This document shows, in pieces, positions 43,591 through 53,104 of a stretch of DNA of 64,000 bases (position 1 is its first letter; every line of letters begins with the position of its first letter). Origin of the DNA: Flaccisagitta enflata (Eukaryota; Chaetognatha; Sagittoidea; Aphragmophora); NCBI GenBank assembly GCA_965153355.1, contig OZ231128.1, positions 44,950,001-45,014,000 of the forward strand, given 5' to 3'. The notes under the pieces are model-generated. The model saw nothing but the letters and a program-made list of their open reading frames with translations, made no database searches and was not told the DNA's origin. A program made the position numbers and the translations under genes.

Positions 43591-44117
43591 GAAGTGCGAA
43601 GACGCGCCAAAACAACAGGCGCGGCGCACTTGTGGCCTTCAACGCCAGCAAAAGTTAAGTATCCCGCTTCGCCTTGCTTGCGTGTGTGAAATGAAGGACA
43701 ATTCATTTTAAAAAATCATAATTCCACTTGTAAAAATAAACTAAAATCTTAGAACATAGGCTATGAAAAAGCTTATGAAAAAGCAGAATTGTAATTCTTT
43801 AAAAAAAAAAATTTGTAAAAGTAAATTCAAACAATATCAGCATTTTGTTTTATCCCACTGCATTATGCAAATTAGGCCCTCAAAAACAATTTTCTAAAAA
43901 ATGGAAAATGAACGATTTTTGATAAAAGAAAAATGGTAAGAGTCCTACATTAGGTAAAGAGCTTAAGAGGGCAAGAAGAAATAAACAACTTTTGCTATGT
44001 GAAGCACCCAAGCGGCGCACAGCACACCCTTAGACTAAACAGTCGTGTTAGCCAGTCCTTTCTTGCCTCTAACACCTACAACTCTCCAGAACCAGAGCCA
44101 GGACCTTTATTCTTTTT
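43591..44117. other. Spacer, no gene seen
   Basis: AT-rich sequence with poly-A at 43801-43810. No exon is supported. Confidence 0.4.
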
Positions 44118-44244
44118 AGGTGCGACAAGGCACCTCCTTAACTGGCTGTGTCCGTCGGTAGGTCGGTCGGTCGGTTGGTTGGTTGGTTGGTTGGTAACGC
44201 ATTCGTTCGACGATCCACACGTCGCACCTACTTGGCCTTGTTCT
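44118..44244 (+). mobile_element. Hairpin element with a third address sequence (AGGTGCGAC)
   Basis: AGGTGC-GACAAG-GCACCT (44118-44135) forms the 5' hairpin. A GGTCGGTTGGTTGG core follows. GTCGCACCT (44221-44229) is the exact complement of the first nine bases, then comes ACTTGGCCTTGTT. The layout is that of F1 and F2. Confidence 0.7.
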
Positions 44245-44317
44245 CCACTATCCGATTGTATGTTGCCTCAAGGTCTGCAACAAGTGAAATCTGATTCGAT
44301 TCCACTGCTGATTTCCT

Positions 44318-44420
44318 TTGAATGAATGAATGAATGAATGAATGAATGAATGAATGAATGAATGAATGAATGTATGAATGAATGAATGAATGAATGAATG
44401 AATGAATGAATGAATGAATT
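44318..44420 (+). repeat. (GAAT)n microsatellite
   Basis: About 25 units of GAAT with one GTAT variant. Confidence 0.95.
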
Positions 44421-44566
44421 TACAAATGCGAGCATAAAGGAATTTGAGATTACCACAATTTTTGATAATTGTAAGGGCCGAATTGATGGATGACCCATAA
44501 ATGTCTACTGACTTTTATCCGACGAGGTCCAGAAAAAAAATATCAAATTCATTTGAAATTTTGCAG

Positions 44567-44650
44567 ATTGGTGAGGACGCCATCTCGTTCCTGTTCTGTT
44601 ACAAACTTGACCACGTGTCAACTGAAATACTAGTAGACACAGATCGTTAG
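44567..44650 (+). CDS. Possible terminal exon
   Basis: The acceptor GAAATTTTGCAG ends at 44566. Twenty-seven phase-0 codons, IGEDAISFLFCYKLDHVSTE and onward, run to TAG at 44648. It could close gene 2, but the phase after the N gap is unknown and other exons may be missing. Confidence 0.3.
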   Translation: MGEDAISFLFCYKLDHVSTEILVDTDR

Positions 44651-44797
44651 CCTTATTTCTTCTTTTATTTGTGCTGTCATGATTGTTCTACAGATAAAAG
44701 TTGTGGTCATAGTTTTGGACCACAAGTTGTGGTTCTGGTAGCTTGATGCTGTTGTTGTTATTGTTGTTGATCGTAGTCATAGTTCTTCTTCCTTTTT

Positions 44798-44912
44798 TAG
44801 TTGCGGACACGCAACTCTCTTTCTCTCTCTGTCCGTTGGTCCGTTGGTCCGTTGGTCCGTCGGTCCGTGGACATGAGTCAAAAATGCGAAATGAGCGTTT
44901 TAGATGCTTTTT
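44798..44912 (+). mobile_element. Hairpin element F1, 3' truncated
   Basis: AGTTGCGGACACGCAACTC, CTCTGTCCGTTGG core, GACATGAGTCAAAAATGCG. It stops at GAGCGTTTTAGATGC where an F3 element begins, as at 30971-31105 in mirror image. Confidence 0.7.
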
Positions 44913-45350
44913 GGGCAGCGGCTGATGTCCAGTAGGGAATTTCCAAACGTCCGTCTTTCCGTCCTTCTCCGTTCTTCCTCCCCCCCCCCCTGCTGACCAC
45001 CAAGGCCTAATATTTACCTTCCCAGCCCTCAATTTAGCCTCTCAGGCCTCAAATCCCGCCTCTGAGGCCTCAAATCCGGCCTCTCTGGCCTCAAATCCGA
45101 CCTCTCAGGCCTAAAATCCAACCTCTCAGGCCTCAAATCCAACCTCTCAGGCCTCAAATCCAACCTCTCAGGTCTTAAGTTAGGCTTTTCTGGCTTCAAA
45201 TTGAAATTCTCAGGACTCAAACCTGGCCTCTCAGGCCTAGAGTCAGCTGTCTAAGCCTTAATTTATTTCTCTCAGGCTTCAATTCAGTCTTCTGACCTTT
45301 CAAGCCATAATCCAGCTCTCTCAAGCTTCAAGTTAGCCCTCTCAAGCTTC
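44913..45350. mobile_element. Family F3 element with minisatellite core, right end lost
   Basis: GGGCAGCGGCTGATGTCC...GGGAATTTCC left end, C run at 44981-44990, then about fifteen units of CCTCTCAGGCCTCAAATCC to about 45340. The (Arg-Pro-Glu-Arg-Leu-Asp-Leu)n frame on the - strand is a translation of this minisatellite. Confidence 0.65.
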
Positions 45351-45825
45351 CGATTGGCATTGCACCCATTGGTTTTTATAAGAACATATAATTTTTTCCT
45401 GAGGCTCAGTGTTCTTATTTCTACAACAATTTGAGGCTCAAATTGTTCTTAGAATATTCTTATTTTTAAAATTGCTAGTTTATACAGGAATATTCTTTTA
45501 TCTGGTTAACTAGCTGTAATCGCCAATTGAATGAATATGAGAAATAAAATGAGGAGAGGGGAGAGAAAAGAAAAAAAAGGAAAATGGTAAAATGGCGGAA
45601 ATGGGAGGAAGATGAAAAGAGGATGAGGAAGAGGCCAGAGGAAAGAAGGAGGAAGAAGAAAGAAAAAGGAAGAGGAAAGAAAAAAGAAAACGCGGTCTTG
45701 AACAAAGAAAAAAAAATCTTTTTCTGAGGTCAGACTGTCTCTGAAAGATGTTTTTTTTTTTTTTTGTCTCTGAAAGATCCTTTTTTTCATGGAATACAAG
45801 TGCTTCAGCCCTTGGGAGTAGAAAA

Positions 45826-45913
<88 letters not shown>

Positions 45914-46340
45914 GAGATATAGTAGGATAAACGTAGACCGATGGACAGACCCAGACAAAGAGACACAGACAGTGGGACAGACAGAAATTCAGAGTTTCAT
46001 AAATTTAAAGAATATTCATAGTATTTATAGTTTATACAACTTTATACAATTTTCTAAAATTTATAAAACTTATACAATTTATAGTATAAATCATACTATC
46101 AAATGAGTAGAAATATTCCCACCTGAAAATAAGCCTCAACTTCGAGTTGAATTTAGTTACCGACCCCAGATGAGTTGCGTTTGTAAGAATTTCAACCACT
46201 CTTTAAAAGGGGGCCAATATGGCTTTTGCAGCTTTGTTAAAGAGCAAAATTCTTTCACAGTGTCAGACGGGTGAATGGATGGACAGATGGATAGACAGAC
46301 AGATTTCCCTTGTCTTGTAAAGAACTTCCTTGGAGCTGCT

Positions 46341-46380
<40 letters not shown>

Positions 46381-46512
46381 TAATCACAAACCACTTAAGC
46401 AGGGCATCGCTGACCATATACTACCTTTAGGCTGCCATTTCTTAGATGATACAACCAATGCAATGGCTCTTCTTTGTCACAATAATATTGGATTTTCAAA
46501 ACGTCCTTTCAG
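45351..46512. other. Spacer with GA-rich and CT arrays
   Basis: GGAAGA-rich 45540-45700, (GA)n 45827-45912, a TTTATA-rich stretch 46010-46095 and (CT)n 46344-46377. A fragment GGATGGACAGATGGATAGACAG lies at 46276-46297. No exon before 46513. Confidence 0.55.
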
Positions 46513-46824
46513 ATTTCAAAAGTCTTCAGGATCGGGAGGCGGAAGCTTCAAAATCGAACGAGCCTTCAAGACCGACCTCTGCTGCAATCAACGACGCTAC
46601 AGCAACTCAAGCTCAACAACAACAAGGCGCTGCAAAAACCTGCTCAACAACAGCAGAGGCGGTGGAGGAAATGTCCGATGGCGTTGACGCCGCGGCTGTG
46701 CCCCTTGCCATCGTCACAGATGCTGTTGCACCCGCGGCAGCTGCAGCAGCACCGTCATCGCCGCAAAATAGACCCATAACCGCGGGAAGATTTTGCATCG
46801 AGAAAGTTCATACTATCGACGAAG
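46513..46824 (+). CDS. Gene 3, exon a
   Basis: The acceptor CGTCCTTTCAG ends at 46512 and the donor GAAG|GTGAGC starts at 46825. Two bases complete a codon begun upstream. 103 codons follow, rich in Ala, Gln, Thr and Ser. Confidence 0.6.
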
Positions 46825-47664
46825 GTGAGCGAGCCAAAGATGTATTGTCAAAGAAGTCGATTTGCATACCGCTTCCTCCACTTTGACTACCTTGGAAAAA
46901 AAAGTTAACAGTTGAAACCTGCTATAACGAACTAACAGAATTCTGCCTATAATAGATATCAATTCAGTCTTCATTTTTTTTTTCTAATTTTCCTTATTAG
47001 TTATAGTCAAGTTTTGCTTAAAGCAAATAAGATTCATTAGTCCCTTGAAATCCGTTGGAGCGAGATTCCACAATGTATTCATCTGATTAACTTTTCAATT
47101 ATCAAGATTTACAAAATAAATGTTTTCGTTTTTTATTCTTGCTTCTTTTCATAAAAGAGACCAGATTAGTTTCTTTTGGAAGATTGTTTTTTTGTTGATC
47201 ATTTTTTTAAATGTTACAAGGTTTTCTCGGAGCTGCGATACACACACACGTTTTTAAAACGAACTTATATTAATCATTTATTTTGATGTAGGTTTGACCA
47301 CATTTGTTCAAGAGGCATCAACCTTTTCCTCCGACGCTATCGAAACCGTTAAAAAAGATGCGCTTGGTGAGTTTCTAGGTTGCTTCACACAATGGAAGAG
47401 TCGGGGTGAACCAATTTGGAATGAGCTACTCGGACAGATGACCACATTATCACATAAGACAGGAATAAGAGGCTGGACCATATTATTTAGTATCTTAATA
47501 TCTTAGTATCTACACACGCGCTACTGCCGTGCTACTGCTGTGCACCCTTGACCTCACTGTATTCATTATTCAATTTACTTTCTACAGTTAAATCATTGAA
47601 ACATCATCTCACAATGGAATTCTTTGAAATGTGCTCCAATTTGATCCTGGCCCTCGCACGATGA
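46513..47664 (+). CDS. Gene 3: 3' end of an Ala/Gln-rich protein
   Basis: Three exons, 46513-46824, 47292-47366 and 47588-47664, join in consistent phase 1 with good GT-AG borders. They end in TGA at 47662-47664. The first encodes a low-complexity stretch with QAQQQQGAAKTCSTTAEAVEE and an Ala run, then ITAGRFCIEKVHTIDEG. The second reads LTTFVQEASTFSSDAIETVK and the third SLKHHLTMEFFEMCSNLILA. No family is recognised. The upstream exons and start are not identified. It may be the 3' end of gene 2, but phases could not be linked. AATAAA at 47958 is a suitable poly(A) signal. Confidence 0.6.
47292..47366 (+). CDS. Gene 3, exon b
   Basis: The acceptor TTTGATGTAG ends at 47291 and the donor CTTG|GTGAGT starts at 47367. 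Phase 1 on both sides. Confidence 0.6.
47588..47664 (+). CDS. Gene 3, terminal exon
   Basis: The acceptor TTTCTACAG ends at 47587. It is in phase with exon b and ends in TGA. Confidence 0.55.
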
Positions 47665-47689
47665 AGAAGCAACAAAGTAAAAATCATCA

Positions 47690-47826
47690 ACAACAACAAC
47701 AAGTACTTCAACAAATACTTCAACAAATACTTCAACAACTTCTTCAACAACATCAACGATTTCAACAACAACAATTACAACGAAAATTGCAACACCAATA
47801 ACATGAACAATTACAAGAGCAATGCT

Positions 47827-47896
<70 letters not shown>

Positions 47897-47912
47897 TCAA
47901 CATGAACTCGAA
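47690..47912 (+). repeat. (AAC)n trinucleotide array in the gene 3 3' UTR
   Basis: Irregular CAACAA repeats with ACTTCAACAAAT units at 47700-47750, then pure (AAC)n at 47824-47896. Confidence 0.9.
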
Positions 47913-47957
47913 GTTGATGTCATTTTGATTCTTGATTCGTGGACACCACATCCTGAA

Positions 47958-47963
47958 AATAAA
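47958..47963 (+). terminator. Poly(A) signal of gene 3
   Basis: AATAAA about 290 bases after the gene 3 stop, followed by T-rich sequence. Confidence 0.45.
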
Positions 47964-48192
47964 ACTTGCTTATGATTTTAACTGTATCCCCACCAGGCTG
48001 GCATAATTTCAATGGAAGCAAAACAGTTTATCGTGGTTCACGGGGGGGGGGGGGGGCGGTAGAGGAGGGGCTGTTGGTCCGTCCATTTTTAGCATGTGCT
48101 TCATCTGTTTTCTTATCGTTCAATCATTCAGTTTGACTTATTTATTCTTTTTCCAATTTTAGCTTTTTGTAGACTTGCATTTTTACTTGGAT

Positions 48193-48385
48193 TTTGACAC
48201 GCAACTCTAAATGAGGCTTAGTGCGTCCATCCGTCGGGCCGTTGGTCCGTAAGTTCGTGTTGAAAAGAGAAAATCAGCGTTTTAGATAATTTTTGTGGGT
48301 ATGTGTGGGCAAAGGATATATGAATGGGGAAAGGGGAGGGGCTGGACGCCCCTGCCCACCTGTCTGCAACGATATTGCTACCCAA
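48193..48385 (+). mobile_element. Hairpin element F1, variant 3' terminus, diverged
   Basis: GACACGCAACTCTAAATGAGG, a core of CCGTCGG type, AAGTTCGTGTTGAAAAGAG, GCCCCTGCCCACC and GTCTGCAACGATATTG. A 14-G run lies just upstream at 48043-48056. Confidence 0.6.
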
Positions 48386-49330
48386 GTTGTTTTGATTTTG
48401 TCATCTTGTTACAATGTCATGTTCGATTCTTTACCCAAATAATTTGTTCAGGTTTATTTGAGATTAGAGGTCTGCTTTTGAAATTCTTCATCCTCTTCAT
48501 ACATTTCTCATGTCTCATTTCTGACAAATTTTTTTTTCATCTATTAAATGTTTTCGACTCCTTTCAACGAATTCAATCTCATGTTTTATTGATTATCCCT
48601 TGTTTCCCTGATTATCTTCAGTTGTTATACATCAGGCCTTGTTGAACAACAAACATTTATCTTAGTTTTCGGATCCTATTTATAAACGCTTCTCAGTTTG
48701 CAGTCGTCGCGACATTAACAAAAATAGGGAAAATGTTGAATTTGCATTTCGGTTGGAGAATATGGTGTCTACCGTTTACCGGACATGAATTAAAGCTTCC
48801 TTAATGATTTTTAAACGTTCACTAAAGTTTCATGTACTGTCGGTCTGCTAACGGATCATCCGTTAGTCCGTAAGTCGGTTTGTCTCTGTGTTGAAACAAA
48901 ACTTGTTAACACTCGTGAGAGCAGTTTTTAGATGCGTCCGTCAGGAATGCATCTCTATTAGAGGGTCCGTCCATCCATTGGTTGGTCGGTCCGTCTGTTG
49001 ATCCATCCGTTCGTCCGTCGGTACATCCGTACGTCCGTTGGTCCATCCGTCCGTTACGCCTATGCAAAAACCGCGTTTCTCGGCTGTTTTTGGCCACGGT
49101 GATATCCTATACTGAAACAAATGATCAACCAATATGTTTTGAGAGCCTCCATTACTACTCAGTCGTCTCACCCATCTGTTTGTTCATCTGTCTCATGATC
49201 AATACACGCAGAGACACAGTCCGGACGCATCGTTGCCCGGTCGGGCTTGTTTTTCCGTTATCTCTCTTGCCCAATTATGAAGATGAGTTTTACAGTATTC
49301 TTATTGTCCAGTGGCACCTAGTTTTGACTA
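48386..49330. other. Spacer with a degenerate hairpin element
   Basis: 48940-49250 contains GCATCTCTATTAGAGGGTCCG, a long CCGTC/GGTTGG core and TGCCCGGTCGGGCTTG, a decayed member of the hairpin-element class. The rest is AT-rich with no gene seen. Confidence 0.45.
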
Positions 49331-50095
49331 TGTGATTGTTACTCCCCCGTCTCTCCCCCTCCCCTCTTTCCCCTCGAAAATATAAAATGGTATGAGCTAT
49401 AGCCAATGCTACATTATACAATGCCAATCTTCAATTCATAGACTCCTGTCTAATTAAAAAAGATATCTTTGCTTCCGAACTTCCAAGTTCCATCATATTA
49501 CTGAATGCCATCTTCCAAATACCCTTATCCCCGCTTTATGCCATAATCGACGCAATCATTTAGTGATTATTGGGGCTACACACCTCATCAACCAAGTTTC
49601 AAATGATTGAGAAAAAAACGAGGCCATGGGGGGTGTCCACGCGGGGTGCCCAATAGATGCCTCCTCCTTAGATATGACATAAGAGATGAAGAAATGACCT
49701 AAGAGATGATGAACTGAAAAAAAACCCATGAGGGTCGCTTCCTTCTGACGGACACACTACACCCTCTGACAAATACAAAGGACGCATCTGAAAGTGCAGA
49801 AAGAAAAATGGCCGAAAGAGCGCATAAATACGGTGAGAGCGTTTATCGTTTTTCAAGTATTGTTATGTAATGCGGTTGTTGGAAATCTTGGATAAAAACT
49901 GATTATGTTCGTGGTTCAGTAGTTGCTAGTATTATTGTTTTCTTGCCTACAACCGTTGTTTGCTTATGATATATATCGTTTGCTTCTAGTATTGCGCACT
50001 TCTATACTACCGTTTAGTTGAAAATAGAAGAGAAATGTGATTCGACTTGAAATCCTAGTATATTCTTAATCGTTTTCAGCCAGTTTCATTTTTTC
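49331..50095. other. Spacer between gene 3 and element B
   Basis: C-rich run at 49344-49374, then unique AT-rich sequence. A possible short splice-bounded frame at 49769-49828 is listed under rejected items. No gene is supported. Confidence 0.4.
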
Positions 50096-50501
50096 CTTGG
50101 TAAAAAAGTAAAATTTGATTAAGCTGGTTTGTGGTTGTCTGAACAGTTCGGTTAGGTCGGCGGAGAATTTTTAATTGGTACAGTGGAGCAGCGCTAGAGC
50201 GCACCCGCCATTAAGGCACGCCCGCCTCTAAAGCATATAGCTTACACTCCCTTAAAAGATTTTCACAGTTATTTGTTAATTGGCAATAAGGTAGCTTTGT
50301 TTGGAACCGTAGGAATCACTGTTTCGTACCGTTAGAGTTAAAGATAAGGATGGCGCCACTTCCTGTTTGGCCGTCGTCTTCACGCCAGTGCGCCGACGAC
50401 GCCACATCCGGTTGCGTCAATCCCAGCGTCAATCTGAGGAGTCATCTAGTCTCTAGGTGAGAAGTTGTAATTAAACTTATGGCAGAATGGAGAAAAAGAA
50501 A

Positions 50502-50536
<35 letters not shown>

Positions 50537-50860
50537 AGAAGGGAAAAAAGGTAGGAGAAAGATGGTTAAACCTAAGCTAGCTAACTATTGCTATGTACAG
50601 TAAAAACTACCTCAAATATCAACTCAAGTATAGTCAACAAATGTCATCAAACTCCACTCACCACAGGTTCCACTGTAATCTCCAAAAGTGTTCCAGGCAA
50701 TATTGCTAGTAACGATATACTGTTTAACTGAAAGGAAGAAGGCATTCAGAAAACCAATATATCAAACAAGCAATAATAGAATAGCAATCAACGGGAAGAC
50801 AAAATGGAATAACGAAAGTACAGAGGCGCAAAACTACCAAAATATCAACGATATTCCACA
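50095..50860 (-). repeat. 3' LTR of element B (far end not determined)
   Basis: On the - strand it starts TGTGGAATATCG immediately after GGGGGGAC. It contains AGGAAGTGGCGCCATCCTT (50344-50362), an ETS-like site overlapping an inverted YY1-like site, and a CT array. With no second copy in the window the other end cannot be fixed; 50095 is only the position expected if it is as long as the LTR of A. Confidence 0.45.
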
Positions 50861-50868
50861 GTCCCCCC
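50861..50868 (-). promoter_or_regulatory. Polypurine tract of element B
   Basis: GGGGGGAC on the - strand directly before TGTG of the 3' LTR, identical to that of element A. Confidence 0.65.
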
Positions 50869-50989
50869 GTTGGAAAACCATTCCAACCCAGTAACACCGT
50901 CCCCCCTCAAAAAAAACAAGGGGGAACAACAAGACCAATTTACCTGTAGTAACGGACGAACGGACGGGCGAGGAGCGGCAATCCACCGC

Positions 50990-52834
50990 CTAACGACGCG
51001 GATGAGCCGCGCCACGCTGGCCGCCCGACGATGGCCCAGGTCGGTCGGCAGCCGAGTATTGCTGTTGCTGCTGCTGTGGACCAGGACGTGGGCCATTCTG
51101 GCGATGCTGGGGGCGGGAAGCCGACGGAGACGACGAGGCAATAGGTGCCAACGCCCCCGGCGCATTCAGCCCCAACATGCATACCCCCCTGATGAAGAGG
51201 TTGGGGTCAAACTCTGTTGGAAGCGATGAGGACGACGTGAACGATGCATTAGTCAAGTTCTGCGTCGCCTCGCGGTAATGCTGCGACGCCGCCTCATGCT
51301 CATATGATTGACTGGGCCGGAAGCCTCCATGGTCGTGGCGCCAGTTGCCGCGGCCACGCCCTCTGCCACGGAACGACCCCCGGCCTCGATTAAAGGGGCG
51401 CGAAGGCCCTGAGGAAGAAGGAGCGGTCGAGGGTGCAGAGCCGGCCTGAGGAGCTCTGGTCTCCACAGCCTGACCCCCACCCTCCTGCCTCCCCGACCTC
51501 CTCCTGGATGAAGAGGAGGAAGAGGACGAGTCCGGGAGGCCTGCCTGTGGCAAAGCCAGGGCAGCCTCCACACTCTCGCCTCCCTCCACATTCTTCTTCT
51601 TCTTCTTCCTGGGGTTGTCCTTCCCCTTCATCTCCTTCTCCATTTCCACCACCTCCTTCTGCATGGCATCCAACTTCTCCTTCTTCTCCCGCTCCACTTC
51701 CCTTGCCACATCCTCGATCTCCTTCTTCTTCGCCCCAATCTTCTCCAACATGCTCGCCCTATACTCCTTGTACTCTTCCTGCTTCCTCTTCCTCGACTCC
51801 CTCCACTTCTCGTTCTTGATCCTCTGCCTCTCCTTCATATGCTCCTCCTTGCTGATCCGCTGCTGCTCCTCCTCCTCCGTCTCCGCCCTCTCCCCATCCT
51901 TCTGCCGCACCACCACCGTCTGCACGTTGACGTCCGCCGGCTCCGGGCCAACATTCGCCACCGCCGCAGGTGCCCTGTACTCCGGCAACAATGGACAACC
52001 CCAGAGCTGGTTTGGCATCCACACGGGCCTCTCCGGCACCTCATCCCCCTTCCCGTTCCACATCCTCCGCTCCTTCTTCCACTTCCTCACCGCTGCCACC
52101 AAAACACCGTCCAACTCGTGAAACCTCATCTTCGACTTCCTCCTCCCCGCTTCCTCCCTCACCGCCTCCACCACACGCCACACCACCTCCGACGCCTCCA
52201 ACGCCGAGGCACCGCGAAGGCTAGGCCAACGCGGAGGCTCGCGGGTCTCCGGCTCCCACTCCCCAAACGCCGTGCACACTCCTGGCTTACTCACAAACCT
52301 CCTCATCGCCGCCTTTACCTGCCCGTGTTTACACCAAATCAAGACGGAGAGATGGCGGAGGGTGGAGCAGAGGGCCTTCCGGATGCTGTGGACATCGAAC
52401 CCATTCTCCACCAAAAACCACTCCATCTCGCCGCTGACCCTAACCAATTGGGCAATATAAACGTTAGGGTTCTTTGGGCAACCGATGGAGAAGAACCCCA
52501 GGGCTACCAATCTGGACGCCATGATGTCCCTCTGCACCTCGGTAGAATATTGCCACTCGGAGTAACGCTCCTGCAGAGCATTGTTACCCCGACAAAGTTG
52601 GTAACTCCCCACCATGTCGGCCACCTCCTTCCTGCTCAACTTCCTACCCTCGTCCTGCTCCTGCGGCCCACCTGGCACAAGGTTGGTGTCCTCGTACTCC
52701 CTCGGGACGTTCACCACCTCCCTCTCCAACACATTCTCCGCTGCATCTGCCAACTCCTCCAAATCCAACCCATACCCTCCTCCAAACTCCTCCTCCATCT
52801 CTTCCCCCGTCACTCCGACATGGTGAGAGGACAT
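50990..52834 (-). CDS. ORF3 of element B: charged-helix and RGG-box protein of unknown family
   Basis: 614 codons from the first ATG (52834). The frame is open further upstream but only over a translated AAC microsatellite and noncoding sequence with no ATG. Residues 1-60 are acidic and Gly-rich. About 60-250 is a globular region (SEWQYSTEVQRDIMASRLVA, VWRVVEAVREEAGRRKSKMR). About 320-410 is a long charged coiled or single helix (KEEHMKERQRIKNEKWRESR). The tail is Ser-, Gln- and Pro-rich with an RGG box (RGRGSFRGRGRGRGNWRHDH) and poly-Gln. RGG boxes typically bind RNA. There are no zinc knuckles, no signal peptide and no transmembrane helix, so it is not an envelope-type ORF. It sits where BEL elements sometimes carry a third ORF. 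GC-rich codon use matches pol B. The frame is fully open. Confidence 0.75.
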   Translation of the reverse strand: MSSHHVGVTGEEMEEEFGGGYGLDLEELADAAENVLEREVVNVPREYEDTNLVPGGPQEQDEGRKLSRKEVADMVGSYQLCRGNNALQERYSEWQYSTEVQRDIMASRLVALGFFSIGCPKNPNVYIAQLVRVSGEMEWFLVENGFDVHSIRKALCSTLRHLSVLIWCKHGQVKAAMRRFVSKPGVCTAFGEWEPETREPPRWPSLRGASALEASEVVWRVVEAVREEAGRRKSKMRFHELDGVLVAAVRKWKKERRMWNGKGDEVPERPVWMPNQLWGCPLLPEYRAPAAVANVGPEPADVNVQTVVVRQKDGERAETEEEEQQRISKEEHMKERQRIKNEKWRESRKRKQEEYKEYRASMLEKIGAKKKEIEDVAREVEREKKEKLDAMQKEVVEMEKEMKGKDNPRKKKKKNVEGGESVEAALALPQAGLPDSSSSSSSSRRRSGRQEGGGQAVETRAPQAGSAPSTAPSSSGPSRPFNRGRGSFRGRGRGRGNWRHDHGGFRPSQSYEHEAASQHYREATQNLTNASFTSSSSLPTEFDPNLFIRGVCMLGLNAPGALAPIASSSPSASRPQHRQNGPRPGPQQQQQQYSAADRPGPSSGGQRGAAHPRR

Positions 52835-53104
52835 GATAATGATGTTGTTGTTGTTGTTGTTGTGGTTGTTATTGCTGTTATTGTTGACCAAACTAGGTTC
52901 TATCAATCTAAGGGCAAAGTTCAAGGCAAAGAGGAGCAAAAGGCAAAGGAGCAGCAAATCAATGACCAATGCAAATAATGGCAAAAAATCAATATACAAT
53001 GTGGGCCGGGACGGGTTGGGGGTCACAAGGGGTTCACACCTAAGGAGAAAAGGGCAAAAATAACAGGTCAAAAATTCAATGCGGACAGGAAAAACTCGGC
53101 ATAG
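52835..53104 (-). other. pol-ORF3 spacer of element B
   Basis: 270 bases without an ATG in the ORF3 frame. It contains an (AAC)n/(ATT) microsatellite just upstream of the ORF3 start. Whether ORF3 is made from a spliced message or by reinitiation cannot be seen. Confidence 0.5.

Noticed and set aside
43591-43711. Extra exon of gene 2 starting KKCEDAPKQQ
   Set aside because: Shares only TGCGAAGACGCGCC with exon c, lacks a clear acceptor and cysteine spacing, and lies against a hairpin-element core. Probably chance.
45029-45220. Tandem Arg-Pro-Glu-Arg-Leu-Asp-Leu repeat protein on the - strand
   Set aside because: Translation of the roughly 21-bp minisatellite core of an F3 element.
49769-49828. 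Short splice-bounded frame DASESAERKMAERAHKYG
   Set aside because: Weak acceptor, very short, and no phase-compatible neighbour could be found.
51839-52978. 379-codon + strand ORF opposite ORF3 of element B
   Set aside because: Antisense shadow of a GC-rich coding region. Pro/Leu/His-rich with no domain, while the opposite strand has coherent motifs.
52835-53071. Hydrophobic N-terminal extension of ORF3 resembling a signal anchor
   Set aside because: It would need a TTG start. The stretch has no ATG and ends in a translated AAC microsatellite, so the first ATG at 52834 was used.
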